Shown here: positions 7,501 to 15,950 of the stretch, piece by piece
How the letters are laid out: each line of letters opens with the position of its first letter
Position numbering within the stretch: the stretch's first letter is position 1
Notes under the pieces: generated by a model
Told to the model about the DNA's origin: nothing
The model's database searches: none
What the model saw: the letters and a program-made list of their open reading frames with translations, nothing else
Made by a program: the position numbers and the translations under genes
DNA from: Marinibacterium sp.
Lineage (GTDB): Bacteria > Pseudomonadota > Alphaproteobacteria > Rhodobacterales > Rhodobacteraceae
NCBI GenBank assembly: GCA_025800215.1
Contig: JAOXSC010000195.1
Coordinates: 27,466-91,465 of the forward strand
Length of the DNA: 64,000 bases
Reading direction: 5' to 3'

Positions 7501-10320
7501 GAAGGTCTGGACGGTGCCGACCGGCTTTACGGCTATGATGGCGACGACACCTATGTGGTGGGCGATGGCGACCGCATCTATGAAAGCAATTCCGGCGGCA
7601 ATGACCGGATTGTCCTGCCCGATGGGGTGGATCCGGCCGATGTGCGGTACGAGCAGCTCGACACGCGGCATCTGGTGATCCGCTGGGGGGCGGCCTCGGT
7701 TGTCGTGGATTCGTTCTTTTCCGGGCCGGGCCACGCGGTGGAAACGCTGGAATTTGCCGACGGGACGCTGGTGGATTTGTCAACGATCACGCCGCTGCCC
7801 GTCACCAGCCCGCGCCGGACCACCAAATACGGCGATGACACCGCCAACATGATCGCTGCCGACCCCGAGGGCAGCACGATCTACGGCTATGACGGCAACG
7901 ACACGCTGCAAAGCGGCACCGGGCAGGACAGCCTTTATGGCGCCGCCGGAGCGGATCGCTATGTCGTCGGGCCGGGCGACGCCTTTGTGTCGGATCGTGG
8001 CGCGGCTGCGGACGGCAATGATGTGGTCGAGATCACCGGCGTGAACCGCGCCGATACCGTGATGCGGCGGCTGAATGACGGTGACATCCGTGTCACCTGG
8101 GATGGCGGATCGGTGCGCATCGACCAGGGGTTTGACAGCACCTACGCCATCGAGCGCATCGCCTTTGCCGATCAGACCGTCAACACCGCCAACCTGAAAC
8201 TGCGCACCGAAGGCACCGGCGGGGCCGACACGCTTTACGGCAACCGTCAAGAGCGCGGATCGCGCGATGATCTGCTGTTCGGGCTGGACGGCAATGACCG
8301 GCTTTATGGTTATGACGGCAATGACCGCCTGAACGGTGGCCTTGGCAATGACGAGATGTATGGCGCCGAAGGGGGCGACACGTATCTGGTGGGATACGGG
8401 CATGACTATATCTCGGACCGGCGCGCGTCTGATGATCCTGATGACCGGATCATCTTTCAGGGGCTCGATCAGGCGGATGTGTCGATGCATCGCCGCTCGG
8501 ACGGCGATGTGCTGATGAGCTGGTCGGGCGGGTCGGTTCTGATCAACGAATTCTTCGACCCCCGCTATGCCATCGAAAGCCTGACCTTCCGTGATGCGAC
8601 CGTATCGACCGAAGCTCTGGCGATTGCCACCCATGGCACCGGCGGCGCGGACACCCTTTATGGCAACCGTGATGCGCGCGGGTTGCGTGACGATCTGATC
8701 CGGGGTTTTGACGGGCATGACGCGCTTTATGCCTATGACGGCAATGACACGCTGGATGGCGGGCTGGGCAATGACAGCCTTTACGGGTCCACCGGCGCAG
8801 ATCGCTATCTGGTTGGCGCCGGGCATGATTTCGTGTCGGATCGGGGCTCAGCGGATGGTGGCGATGACGTGGTCGTCATTCAGGGCGTGAACCGGGCGGA
8901 TGTCGTGATGCGGCGGCTGATGGATGGCGACATTTACGTCACCTGGGACGGCGGGTCTGTGCGCATTGATCAGGGCTTTGACGATACCTATGCGATCGAA
9001 CGCATCGCCTTTGACGACCGGACGATCGGCACCGCGACGCTGAAACTGCGCACCGAAGGGACGGGGGGCGACGACACGGTCTACGGCAACCGCCAAGAGC
9101 GCGGATCGCGCGATGACGCGCTGTTCGGGCTGGATGGGGATGACCGGCTTTATGGTTATGACGGAAACGACCGGCTGATTGGTGGGCTGGGCAATGACAC
9201 GCTTTACGGCGCCGATGGTGGGGATCTGTATTTCGTGGGCGAAGGTCACGACTATATCTCGGATCGCGGTACGACCGGGGACGCCGATGACCGGGTGGTG
9301 TTCCGGGGGCTTGATCGAGGCGATGTGTCGATGCACCGCCAGTCCGATGGGGATGTGGTTGTTGAATGGGCCGGTGGGTCGGTGCGCATCGACAACCTGT
9401 TCAGCGCGATCTATGCGATTGAAACCTTCACGTTCGGCGATGGCGGCCTGTCCACCGAGATGCTGGGGCTGGCCACCCATGGCACCGGCGGCAACGACAC
9501 GCTTTATGGCAACCGCGAAGCGCGCGGGTCGCATGACGATCTGATCCTCGGCTTTGACGGGAATGACGCGATCTATGGCTATGACGGCAATGACACGCTG
9601 GATGGCGGGCTTGGCGATGACAGCCTTTATGGGGCGACCGGAGCCGATCGCTATCTGGTCGGGTCGGGCGATGATTTCGTGTCGGACCGGGGGGCTGCGG
9701 ATGATGGCAATGATGTGGTCGACATTCAGGGCGTGAACCGGGCCGATGTGGTGATGCGGCGCCTCATTGATGGGGACATCCACGTCACCTGGGACGGTGG
9801 ATCGGTGCGCATTGATCAGGGCTTTGACGCCGCCTACGGGATCGAACGCATCGCGTTTGATGACCGGACGATCAACACCGCGAACCTGAAGCTGCGCACC
9901 GACGGCACAGGCGGCAGCGAAACGCTGTCCGGCAACCGCGAAGCGCGCGGATCGCGCGATGATGTGCTGTTCGGGTTGGATGGCGACGACCGGCTGTATG
10001 GCTATGACGGCAATGATCGCCTGAATGGCGGTGCGGGCAATGACACGCTCTACGGGGCCGAGGGCGATGATTTCTATTTCGTCGGCGAAGGGCGCGATGT
10101 GATCAATGAAGGCGGCAGCGGCAGCACCGGCGACGTGCTGGTTCTGCCGGGCGGGATGGGGCTCGACGATGTCAGCTTTGAACGGGTGGAGAACCGCGAT
10201 CTCAAGCTTAGCTGGGATGGGGGCGAAGCGCTGATCCAGTATCAGTTCTACGGCAGCACCTATGCCATCGAGCAGATGCGCTTTGGCGGCGGTTCGGCCT
10301 TTGATCTTGATTTCGTGTGA
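1543..10320 (+). CDS. Giant RTX repeat protein with FrpC-like calcium module (2925 aa)
   Basis: A secreted calcium-binding RTX protein is inferred. There is no Sec signal; type I secretion is expected from family knowledge. Domains in order: a Ser/Thr/Asn-rich start; an Ala/Gly-rich hydrophobic zipper at ~143-190; Trp/Asp-rich amphipathic helices at ~195-375; a module from ~393 ('SPLVLDLDGDGIEL', 'GWVGADDGLLVLD', 'NGRIDDHSELFG') matching the calcium-dependent self-processing module of Neisseria FrpC, with the scissile Asp replaced by Ser394; a helical FrpC-like stretch to ~790; two classical nonapeptide RTX blocks; then twelve modules of about 141 residues. Each of these carries 'GNREERGSRDD', 'YGYDGNDRL', 'DSLYGA' and 'WDGGSVRID'. 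It ends 'FDLDFV', a typical RTX-type tail. The start ATG has only a weak ribosome site. A divergent HlyC-like acyltransferase suggests lipidation. No transporter genes are in the window. Confidence 0.93.
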   Translation: MTSSNSSDTSSTNGYTNGGVDWIDVLAANEAGGFKGLIDALKDTETGKFADEINAIVREVYEQGGNRAVERVAPFIEDLARYSPGVQGYLRNGAQALNNLDDFKLIKNVKAGPLLDAALAGASVYNDYRNGENWVSEIFKQGASIAAGAGAAALTTAGIAAAGVTAPAWGTALAVGVVAAGASYAVAEAWDFVEGNWDNITDWTDEQLDAARASFDEIVDGAADWMSDRATEFSDWAGDRAQEFSDWADAKAEQVSDIYDYVKDRAGEFGQEVVDFWQDAKDSVAGAVDEAGEWLNDRWSDISETGQELWDTAGDWLEEQRDRIKDGFEDASTALEDWVGNRAEDLSNAVNDVTEGASDLWQDLKDWWNGDDQDAGEDAQDASDRSGSARTEASPLVLDLDGDGIELTGLGSAGAVYWDIDVDGFRERSGWVGADDGLLVLDANLNGRIDDHSELFGTATVDGFTVLSVLDSNNDGWISSDDDAFDSLQVWRDIDQNGQSDAGELFSLDTAGVARINLGATLVSETIAGNAVTHRSTYVGTDGASHQIVDAWFAYDNLNSRLGRDVPFDALAQSLPQVRGYGVIADLRAAMSLDETLRDMILEIADTPADRVFAPEFDLEGKLKAAMFRWAGVQDIDPQARGRYVDGRELGFVEAFTDRPFAQNGRPNPAPEAGRTLTSAFDTIFNATLTKIFVQSMGEALFADRPIYFWEQDQFSAAFEIDFDALETLVTGYAAQVSDMAPVWVSILRVLDHAVGIDTLSAPDRARLDALAQTHGSVSVENALDVIYPPVALGLNGTNGDDNLRGGGGRDNLSTGDGDDRLFGLRGDDNLQGGRGNDTLSGGAGNDLVQGGPDNDTYIYRGGFETYIDSSGVDRIIIGAGLEPRDLAYLRSPDNQDDLEIYARGELIIRVEGFFGPDGEIEKISFEGVPQVFDLGELAKGIKGTSGDDRIDGDQNAFTPNDRILGLKGDDRLRGFDGADVLIGGDGRDTLGGGDGSDVLLGGSGNDRIVGGRDADNLQGGSGNDTYFIQDDDVIFDTGGTDTVVLRKTLGFDDITLARLAYSNDLLIETPYETVRVTGHFGADANAIERIARQRDNGSLEMRAISTLPIEQYGTENYDRMRGDLGGVAAEDILRGRAGNDYLYSYAGADLLDGGLGDDHSYGGAGGDTYVVGYGHDFIQDYTTDLTDAIDRVMISGINRGDAALSRMLDGDIMVSWQGGSVRIDRGFDERYAVERILFANGAATVAGLALRTFGTDGADQVYGNREELGSHDDRLFGAAGNDRIYGYDGDDRLFGDAGDDSLYGAEGSDTYYVGGGDDYVSDYGATDDADDVLRIKGVRRNEATIERRSDGDLVIAWADGSVIVNNAFDARYAVERIVFDDGTLALDAVAMITRGTNGSESIYGNREERGSRDDSLVARDGNDAVYGYDGDDTLNGGLGDDSLYGADGSDRYIVGQGDDFVQDRGGVDAAADIDIVRIQGVDRADTTLRRLGDGDLLIGWDGGSVRIDQAFDERNGIERIAFDNATLQMAALITNTYGTNGNDRLDGNREERGSRNDRLFGLDGDDTLYGYDGDDVLDAGAGNDSLYGGEGADIYRLSTGHHYIQDYTTNLMDGPDRIRVFGYDLSDATFTRSAVGTLKIDWGEGSVRINRAFVEGYSVESIRFDRGSVDLTTLAVETHGTNGDEKIYGNLAQLGDHNDTILGLDGDDTLYSYDGQDVLDGGMGDDLLAGAEGGDTYILGAGHDTIEDRGAKDLSDGDDTARIPVALADVEIRYVFGALLMSWDGGSVRVKRAFYERDAVERFVFADQTVALDDLRFSNIGTNGADWLRGNSGDYGSRDDSIFGLDGDDNLYGYDGNDRLRGDAGNDSLYGADGADIYITGQGHDYIQDQGLADLSDGDDLLRVLGVDRADATLTRLLDGDLLIDWGVGSVRIDRAFEARYAVEHIAFRDEQIQIADLAVTTRGTNGVDTIYGNREDLGSRNDRLEGLDGADRLYGYDGDDTYVVGDGDRIYESNSGGNDRIVLPDGVDPADVRYEQLDTRHLVIRWGAASVVVDSFFSGPGHAVETLEFADGTLVDLSTITPLPVTSPRRTTKYGDDTANMIAADPEGSTIYGYDGNDTLQSGTGQDSLYGAAGADRYVVGPGDAFVSDRGAAADGNDVVEITGVNRADTVMRRLNDGDIRVTWDGGSVRIDQGFDSTYAIERIAFADQTVNTANLKLRTEGTGGADTLYGNRQERGSRDDLLFGLDGNDRLYGYDGNDRLNGGLGNDEMYGAEGGDTYLVGYGHDYISDRRASDDPDDRIIFQGLDQADVSMHRRSDGDVLMSWSGGSVLINEFFDPRYAIESLTFRDATVSTEALAIATHGTGGADTLYGNRDARGLRDDLIRGFDGHDALYAYDGNDTLDGGLGNDSLYGSTGADRYLVGAGHDFVSDRGSADGGDDVVVIQGVNRADVVMRRLMDGDIYVTWDGGSVRIDQGFDDTYAIERIAFDDRTIGTATLKLRTEGTGGDDTVYGNRQERGSRDDALFGLDGDDRLYGYDGNDRLIGGLGNDTLYGADGGDLYFVGEGHDYISDRGTTGDADDRVVFRGLDRGDVSMHRQSDGDVVVEWAGGSVRIDNLFSAIYAIETFTFGDGGLSTEMLGLATHGTGGNDTLYGNREARGSHDDLILGFDGNDAIYGYDGNDTLDGGLGDDSLYGATGADRYLVGSGDDFVSDRGAADDGNDVVDIQGVNRADVVMRRLIDGDIHVTWDGGSVRIDQGFDAAYGIERIAFDDRTINTANLKLRTDGTGGSETLSGNREARGSRDDVLFGLDGDDRLYGYDGNDRLNGGAGNDTLYGAEGDDFYFVGEGRDVINEGGSGSTGDVLVLPGGMGLDDVSFERVENRDLKLSWDGGEALIQYQFYGSTYAIEQMRFGGGSAFDLDFV
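8212..10320 (+). repeat. Tandem 423-bp RTX modules forming an 846-bp higher-order repeat
   Basis: Modules begin at 8212, 8635, 9058, 9481 and 9904, each exactly 423 bp (141 codons) apart. Alternate modules resemble each other more than their neighbours: 8212 and 9058 share 'GNRQERGSRDD', while 8635 and 9481 share 'DRYLVG' and 'RADVVMRRL'. This indicates duplication of a two-module, 846-bp unit. Earlier modules (5305, 5728, 6157, 6583, 7006, 7435) are spaced 423-429 bp apart and are more divergent. The stretch 7435-8211 is irregular, apparently two partial modules joined. Confidence 0.85.
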
Positions 10321-10394
10321 TCTGATCCAGGGAAGGCGCCTGAACGCGGGTGGATGAGGGGCGCGGGCCCGCCATTCGCCTGTTTGTTGGGCAG

Positions 10395-11456
10395 TCAGGC
10401 CCAGCGATGATCTGCGCCCGACAGGTCCCCCGCAATCCCCGGAGCCACAGCCGGAAGACCACTGCGGAACTTCGCCGGGGTCAGCCCGGTGGCGGCGCGA
10501 AAGGCCCGTTCAAACGGGGTCACATCGGCATAGCCCAGATAGTCGGCAATGGCCGCGATGGGGATGTTGCGCAGCGCCAGCATGTGTTCGGCGCGTTTGA
10601 CGCGGCAATCGCTGAGGATCTTGGAAAAGGAATGGTTTTCATCTTCGAGCCGCCGCCGCAGCGTGCGCCGTGACAGGCCAAGCGTGCCGGCGATTTCCGT
10701 CTGATCCACCTTGCTCTGGCCAAATCGCTTGAGGATCTCGCGGCGCACCTGGATCGTCACCGGGGCGGCGCGTTCCATGCGGCGGCTTTCGTTTGATAGC
10801 GCCGTGGAAATGGACAGGAATTGCTGGGTTTTCTGCTGTTGCATGGGCTGATCCAGCAGGCGTGCAGGAAAGCGGATGCTGTTTTCCGCTGCCAGATACT
10901 CCACCCGGCAACGCGGCCCCATCACCGGGTTCTGCCAGATCGGGCTGGGCGCGTGTTCAAACGTGATGCAGAGCGGGCGCCAGTCTGGCCCCGCGACCCG
11001 CGCCAGCAGTCCATAGAGCACCGACAGGGTCAGTTCCACATCCTGCTGGCGTGGCCAGATGTTGAGATCGAGGATGCGATAGGTCAGGGTGGCTTCGTCC
11101 CCGGACAGGCTCAGATCCAGCACGGAATCGCTCTGGACCATGGCAAAGGCGCGCGACATCAGCGTCAGTGCGGCCCCCAGTGTGGGCGCCTGCAGGATGA
11201 AATGGCCAAGCCGGCCCATATTGCGCAGGTCGAACTTGGTCCCGACCTCCCACCCGAATTCGGGATGCGCCAGAAGATCCGCGGCCATCTCAGAGAACTG
11301 GACATAACGTCTCAGGCACAGGGTCTCTGTCGATTGTTCCCCTTGAAATCCGACGCGGTGATATAACTCTGCTGTATCGCCCCCGCGCGAATGAATGACG
11401 CGCACAAGATCCGACAGGGCGGATGACACGATGTTGGGACCATATCGATCTGGCAT
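10395..11456 (-). CDS. qhpR: AraC-family regulator, probable QhpR
   Basis: The 353-residue protein has an N-terminal ligand-sensing half of the kind seen in the AraC 'arabinose-binding domain' subfamily ('NMGRLGHFILQAPTLGAAL') and a C-terminal AraC helix-turn-helix ('LGLSRRTLRRRLEDENHSF', 'IADYLGYADVTPFERAFR'). It is divergent from qhpG; in Paracoccus denitrificans an AraC-type QhpR activates the qhp genes in response to amines, so the same role is inferred. I chose the ATG at 11456 because GGAG lies 8 bases upstream. An in-frame ATG at 11525 lacks a ribosome site, and the open frame continuing to 12467 overlaps qhpG and is a shadow. Confidence 0.85.
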   Translation of the reverse strand: MPDRYGPNIVSSALSDLVRVIHSRGGDTAELYHRVGFQGEQSTETLCLRRYVQFSEMAADLLAHPEFGWEVGTKFDLRNMGRLGHFILQAPTLGAALTLMSRAFAMVQSDSVLDLSLSGDEATLTYRILDLNIWPRQQDVELTLSVLYGLLARVAGPDWRPLCITFEHAPSPIWQNPVMGPRCRVEYLAAENSIRFPARLLDQPMQQQKTQQFLSISTALSNESRRMERAAPVTIQVRREILKRFGQSKVDQTEIAGTLGLSRRTLRRRLEDENHSFSKILSDCRVKRAEHMLALRNIPIAAIADYLGYADVTPFERAFRAATGLTPAKFRSGLPAVAPGIAGDLSGADHRWA

Positions 11457-11558
11457 GAGGCTGGCTCCGAATGATCCCAGAAATCTAACATCCGGGCGCG
11501 GCCCGGACCAAGGATTTTGAAACATCGCCAGACCCGTCGGCAAAAATTTGATCGCCTT

Positions 11559-11592
11559 TGTCCGGAAATGTAGGATCGCTGTCCGGCGCTGT
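11559..11592 (+). promoter_or_regulatory. Two direct repeats 21 bp apart, candidate QhpR operator
   Basis: TGTCCGGAAATGT (11559-11571) and TGTCCGGCGCTGT (11580-11592) share 10 of 13 bases (TGTCCGG-N3-TGT) with a 21-bp period, two helical turns. This is the arrangement of AraC-type half-sites. They lie 39-72 bp upstream of the qhpG start in the qhpR-qhpG divergent gap. Binding by QhpR is inferred from position and geometry. Confidence 0.5.
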
Positions 11593-11630
11593 GCTTGAGC
11601 GCGGCGGCGTGTCTGACCTGAAATAAGGTC

Positions 11631-13007
11631 ATGACACAAAGGCACCGGCTTCGGCACCCAGAGTTCGACATCGCGCTGGCAGGCGGCGGCCCGGCAGGAT
11701 CGGTTGCGGCCATCCTGCTGGCGCGGGCGGGCTTTCGCGTGGGTCTGGCCACGCTTCCGCGTCAGGGCACGCGCATCGAAGGGCTGTCGCCGCGCATCTG
11801 CTCGGTGCTGCGCGCCAATGGTCTGCCGCTCGATGGGGTGGCGCCTGCCACGCAGCGTCAGGTTCGCTGGGGTGCGTCCAGCGGGGCGCAGAATGTCGAA
11901 CATCTTGTTCGGCGCGACGTCTTTGATGCGGGCCTGCTGGGGCAGGCCGCACAGGACGGGGTGCAGATCGTGACGGCGGCGATTGCGACCGTGGATGCGC
12001 CCGGCGGGGCGATCCATCTGCGCGATGGCACGACCCTGTGTGCGGGGCTCTTGTTTGACGCGCGCGGTCGCCGGGCGCCGCGCCGCACTGCTGCGGATGA
12101 TGCCAAGTGGAAAGGCCCCGACAATGTCAGCGTGGCTGGGTTTGTACCCACGACAGATCACGCGCCCGATCACGCGCCCGGATCCATCGTCGAGGCCCGC
12201 CCCGGAGGCTGGTCGTGGCGCGCGCGGCTTGAGGATGGGCGCGACTGGCTGCAGATCGTGGGCGATGCGTCGGCCCTGTCGGGCGCGGATCGCGCGCAGG
12301 GCCGTGTCGCCGGTCTGTGGCACCATGTTCTTGGGGCAGACGCACCGGCCCTGCCGGACCACCCGGTGGTCAGCGATGCGGGGCTGCGGCTCAATACCCC
12401 GCAGCTTGATCCCGCCTGCCCGTCGCTGGGGGACGCGGCGGTGGCGCTGGATCCGCTGTCGGGCCATGGCATGTTCTGGGCAATATCATCGGCGCTCATG
12501 GCGGTGCCGCTAGCGCGGGCCATTCTGGACGGGCAGACCGATCTGGCGCAGCGCTTTTATCATGACCGCGTCATCGACACATTCTGGCGACAGGCCCGTG
12601 TCGGACGTGATTTCTATGCCGAAGGCAGACAGGGTGGCGCGTTCTGGGACACGCGCGCCATGTGGCCCGACAGCCTGCCGTCGCATCCGGTGGTGGACGC
12701 ACCCTGGATCGAACCGCGCGTTCTGTGCGAAAACGGCAGGCTGCGGCAGGGCGAGGTTCTGGTGACCAATCTGGACCCGGGCGGAGCGGGCTATGTCATG
12801 GGACACGACATAGCCCCTCTCCTTTGCCGCCTGGGCGGGCAGTGTCTGCCCGACCTCGCCACATTTCATTCCAGCATCGCACCGCATCTTTCCCCGGCCG
12901 AGGCCGAGGCGCTGCACGGCTGGTTCACACAACGCGGGCTGGCCAACACGCCCGCGATCCACATCCAACAGGAGACCCCATCATGCGATACAAGACCAGC
13001 TGCCTGA
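11631..13007 (+). CDS. qhpG: FAD-dependent monooxygenase for QhpC tryptophan modification
   Basis: The 458-residue flavoprotein has an N-terminal Rossmann dinucleotide-binding motif ('ALAGGGPAGSVAAILLARAG', residues ~15-35), a later 'GDAAVALDPLSGHG' FAD-binding motif, and overall similarity to halogenase/hydroxylase flavoenzymes. In Paracoccus QhpG dihydroxylates the QhpC tryptophan that becomes CTQ; the operon context supports that role. Here qhpG is the first gene of the operon, whereas in P. denitrificans it follows the structural genes. Its 3' end overlaps qhpA by 25 bases. The ATG at 11631 is preceded by AAGG. Confidence 0.87.
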   Translation: MTQRHRLRHPEFDIALAGGGPAGSVAAILLARAGFRVGLATLPRQGTRIEGLSPRICSVLRANGLPLDGVAPATQRQVRWGASSGAQNVEHLVRRDVFDAGLLGQAAQDGVQIVTAAIATVDAPGGAIHLRDGTTLCAGLLFDARGRRAPRRTAADDAKWKGPDNVSVAGFVPTTDHAPDHAPGSIVEARPGGWSWRARLEDGRDWLQIVGDASALSGADRAQGRVAGLWHHVLGADAPALPDHPVVSDAGLRLNTPQLDPACPSLGDAAVALDPLSGHGMFWAISSALMAVPLARAILDGQTDLAQRFYHDRVIDTFWRQARVGRDFYAEGRQGGAFWDTRAMWPDSLPSHPVVDAPWIEPRVLCENGRLRQGEVLVTNLDPGGAGYVMGHDIAPLLCRLGGQCLPDLATFHSSIAPHLSPAEAEALHGWFTQRGLANTPAIHIQQETPSCDTRPAA

Positions 13008-14503
13008 GTGCGGCGATACTGATGGCCGTCGGTGGCGCGCATCTGGCGCAGGCCGATGAACAACTTGTCATTGATGCCTGTGGCAGCTGCCATGCGGAAA
13101 CCGAAACCGGGCTGAGCCGGATCGACGGGCAGCGCAAATCGCCCGAAGGCTGGATGATGACGGTGGTGCGCATGCAGCAGTCGCATGGCATGTATCTTGA
13201 TCCCGAAGATCGCCGCGCCATCGTGCAGTACCTGGCCGACACGCAGGGCCTCGCCCCGGCTGAGACCGATGGCTTCCGCTGGGCGCTGGAGCGCGAACCC
13301 AACGTGATCGAAGCCGTCGCCGAACCGCTGGGATCCATGTGCACCCGCTGCCACACCGAAGCCCGCGTCGGTCTGCAGCGCCGCACCCCCGAAGAATGGC
13401 TGCTGCATGTGGATTTCCACGTGGGCAACTATCCCACCATCGAATATCAGGCGCTTGGCCGGGATCGCGAATGGTACAAGATCGCCAAGGAAGAGATTGC
13501 CCCCTATCTGGCTGAAACCTATCCGCTGCAGACCGCCGACTGGGACAGCTGGCAGGGCGCAGAGAAGGCCGCTGTTGCCGGGGACTGGGTTGTGCTGACC
13601 GACCTGCCCGACGCGGGCGAGGTCTATGGCACCCTGTCGGTGACTGGCGATGCCTCACCCTATGAGGTGAGCGGCGATCTGATCACCGCCGATGGCAGCA
13701 GCCTGCCGGTGTCGGGGACGATGAACCTTTATACCGGGTATGAATGGCGGGCCACGCTGGATATTGGCGGCGACACCTATCGTCAGGTGCTGGCGGTGTC
13801 TGAAGATGGCGGCATGCTCGACGGGCGCCAGTTCCTGCGCGAGATGGACAGCCTTGGCGGTCGCCTTCTGGGCGTGCGCGCCGATGCCGATGACGTGATC
13901 CTGGGCACCGTGCCTTCGGCCGTGCCCGCAGGCGATGCGGTGGTGCAGGTCGTGGGGGCCGGTCTGGACGATCTGTCCAGTGATGCCACGGTTGCGGCCA
14001 ATGCCCATGGCGCAGCGCTGACGTTGGCCACCGAAGGCAACGGCACGGTCGGCTTTGCCGCAGGCGACGCGACGGGCGAGATCGCGCATTACGCGTCGCT
14101 TGACAGCATCGTGGTCGAACCGGCCTTTACCATCGCCCGCGTGGGTGGTGGGGCCGAAACCGGGCCTGCGGTCTTTCCGGCGCATTTCAGGGCGATCGGC
14201 ATGTGGAACGGCGCCGATGGCGTGGCAGGGACCGACGATGACATCCGCATCGGTCGCGTCGACGCCAGCTGGAGCGTCGACAACCTGCATGAGCACGCAG
14301 CACATATGAAGGACGCGCAATATGCCGGGCAGATGGGCGATGGCGGCATCTTCATGCCGGCGGTGGCCGGGCCCAATGGCGAACGCCCCTTCAGCACCAA
14401 CAATGCCGGTGAGCTGACGGTTCAGGCCAATGCCATGGGCCAAAGCGCGGATGCCACGCTGATCGTGACGGTCCAGCGTTTCATTGATCCGCCGCTGCGC
14501 TGA
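12983..14503 (+). CDS. qhpA: Quinohemoprotein amine dehydrogenase alpha subunit (diheme cytochrome c)
   Basis: The 506-residue periplasmic subunit passes electrons from the CTQ-bearing small subunit through two c-type hemes. Visible: a Sec signal peptide of about 24 residues ending 'AHLAQA', two CxxCH heme sites (CGSCH near residue 34, CTRCH near 120), then C-terminal beta-rich domains, as expected for the alpha subunit. The frame is open further upstream inside qhpG. The ATG at 12983 was chosen because it gives the signal peptide and follows AGGAG. Confidence 0.95.
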   Translation: MRYKTSCLSAAILMAVGGAHLAQADEQLVIDACGSCHAETETGLSRIDGQRKSPEGWMMTVVRMQQSHGMYLDPEDRRAIVQYLADTQGLAPAETDGFRWALEREPNVIEAVAEPLGSMCTRCHTEARVGLQRRTPEEWLLHVDFHVGNYPTIEYQALGRDREWYKIAKEEIAPYLAETYPLQTADWDSWQGAEKAAVAGDWVVLTDLPDAGEVYGTLSVTGDASPYEVSGDLITADGSSLPVSGTMNLYTGYEWRATLDIGGDTYRQVLAVSEDGGMLDGRQFLREMDSLGGRLLGVRADADDVILGTVPSAVPAGDAVVQVVGAGLDDLSSDATVAANAHGAALTLATEGNGTVGFAAGDATGEIAHYASLDSIVVEPAFTIARVGGGAETGPAVFPAHFRAIGMWNGADGVAGTDDDIRIGRVDASWSVDNLHEHAAHMKDAQYAGQMGDGGIFMPAVAGPNGERPFSTNNAGELTVQANAMGQSADATLIVTVQRFIDPPLR

Positions 14504-14519
14504 ACGGGGGACAGATCAG

Positions 14520-15950
14520 ATGAAGGATTTTCACTTTCAACCGGCCAATGCGCATCGCGTACAGGTGGATGGGCAGGACATGCTGTTCCACATTCCCACC
14601 ACATCGCTGTTTGCCATGGATGACATGGATGCGGCGCTGCTTGATTTTGCCGCCGATCAGGAAGGGGGGTTTTCGCTTGATGACGTGATCAGCCGCTTTT
14701 CCGATCCGGGCGAGGCCGCCAAACGGCTTGACGGGTTTCTGGGGCTCGACATCGTCAATGACGGGCGCCCCCTGAAACCCGAGCGTCCGCCCATCGAGAT
14801 CGAGAACTTTCCGCTGACCACGATCGTTCTCAATGTGAACACCGGCTGCAACCTGGCCTGTTCCTACTGCTACAAAGAGGATCTGGCGATCCCGTCCAAG
14901 GGCCAGAAGATGGCCTTTGACACCGCGCGGGCCTCGGTCGAGCTGCTGTTGCAGGAAAACCCCGACCGCGACAGCTATAACATCGTGTTCTTCGGGGGCG
15001 AACCGCTGTCCAACATGCCGCTGATCCGGCAGGTGGTGGACTGGGCCGAACCGCATTTCGCCGATCTGGGCAAGGCGGTGAATTTCAGCCTGACCACCAA
15101 TGCCACCCTGCTGACCGAAGATCTGGTGGACTGGCTGGATGCCCACAAGTTCGGCCTGACCGTGTCGATGGACGGCCCCAAGGCGCTGCATGATCTCAAC
15201 CGCAAGACGGTGGGGGGCAAGGGCACCTATGACGCCGTGGCCGCCAAGTCGCGCATGCTGCTGTCGCGCTATCGGTCGAAACCGGTGGGCGTGCGTGTGA
15301 CGCTGACCGCTGGGGTCACGCAGATCCATGAGATCTGGGATCACCTGAAAAACGACATCGGCTTTGCCGAGGTCGGGTTTTCGCCGGTGACGTCGGGTGA
15401 CATGGACGCGTTCAACCTCAATGGGGACGAGCTGTCCGAGGTGTTCGAAGGCATGAAGGCGCTTGGCCGGCGGTTCCTGGACGAGGCGATCAAGGGCAAC
15501 AATATCGGCTTTTCCAACATGCATCAGCTGATGCAGGATCTGTGGGAAGGCCGCTCCAAGGCGCTGCCCTGCGGGGCAGGGGTGGGCATGCTGGCGGTCA
15601 ACCATGACGGCGCGCTGAACCTGTGTCACCGCTTTGTCGGATCGGAAATGGACGAATTCGGCAGCGTTGAAACCGGCATTGCCCGCAAGGAACTGGCCAG
15701 TTTCATCAAGTCGCGGTCGGACCGCACCGAAAAGGGCTGCGCCACCTGCCGCATCCGCAACCTGTGCGCGGGCGGGTGCTATCACGAAAGCTATGCGCAT
15801 TTCTCGGACCCGCTGAAACCGGCCTATCACTATTGCGATCTGATGCGCGACTGGGTCGATTTCGGCATCGAAATCTATTCCCGCCTGATCACCGAAGCGC
15901 CGGAATACTTCCACAATCACATCTCGCCGCGGAGGGCGTTTGGAAAATGA
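14520..15950 (+). CDS. qhpD: Radical SAM enzyme forming QhpC thioether cross-links
   Basis: The 476-residue enzyme has a radical SAM cluster motif CNLACSYCY (Cys110, Cys114, Cys117) and a C-terminal SPASM-type cysteine region ('[14 protein letters not shown]', plus 'CGAGVGM' and 'LNLCHRFVG') for auxiliary iron-sulfur clusters. In Paracoccus QhpD inserts the Cys-to-Asp/Glu thioether bonds into QhpC. The start at 14520 follows GGGGGAC, and the stop overlaps the qhpC start as ATGA, indicating translational coupling of enzyme and substrate. The intervening qhpA-qhpD gap is 16 bases. Confidence 0.95.
   Translation: MKDFHFQPANAHRVQVDGQDMLFHIPTTSLFAMDDMDAALLDFAADQEGGFSLDDVISRFSDPGEAAKRLDGFLGLDIVNDGRPLKPERPPIEIENFPLTTIVLNVNTGCNLACSYCYKEDLAIPSKGQKMAFDTARASVELLLQENPDRDSYNIVFFGGEPLSNMPLIRQVVDWAEPHFADLGKAVNFSLTTNATLLTEDLVDWLDAHKFGLTVSMDGPKALHDLNRKTVGGKGTYDAVAAKSRMLLSRYRSKPVGVRVTLTAGVTQIHEIWDHLKNDIGFAEVGFSPVTSGDMDAFNLNGDELSEVFEGMKALGRRFLDEAIKGNNIGFSNMHQLMQDLWEGRSKALPCGAGVGMLAVNHDGALNLCHRFVGSEMDEFGSVETGIARKELASFIKSRSDRTEKGCATCRIRNLCAGGCYHESYAHFSDPLKPAYHYCDLMRDWVDFGIEIYSRLITEAPEYFHNHISPRRAFGK

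Noticed and set aside
3930..10320. Regular repeats that could suggest a CRISPR array or satellite
   Set aside because: The repeats keep the reading frame, encode RTX modules of 141 residues and have no unique spacers of uniform length.
11457..12467. In-frame upstream extension of qhpR
   Set aside because: The extension covers qhpG on the opposite strand and gives a low-complexity translation; the ribosome site and AraC domain start support 11456.
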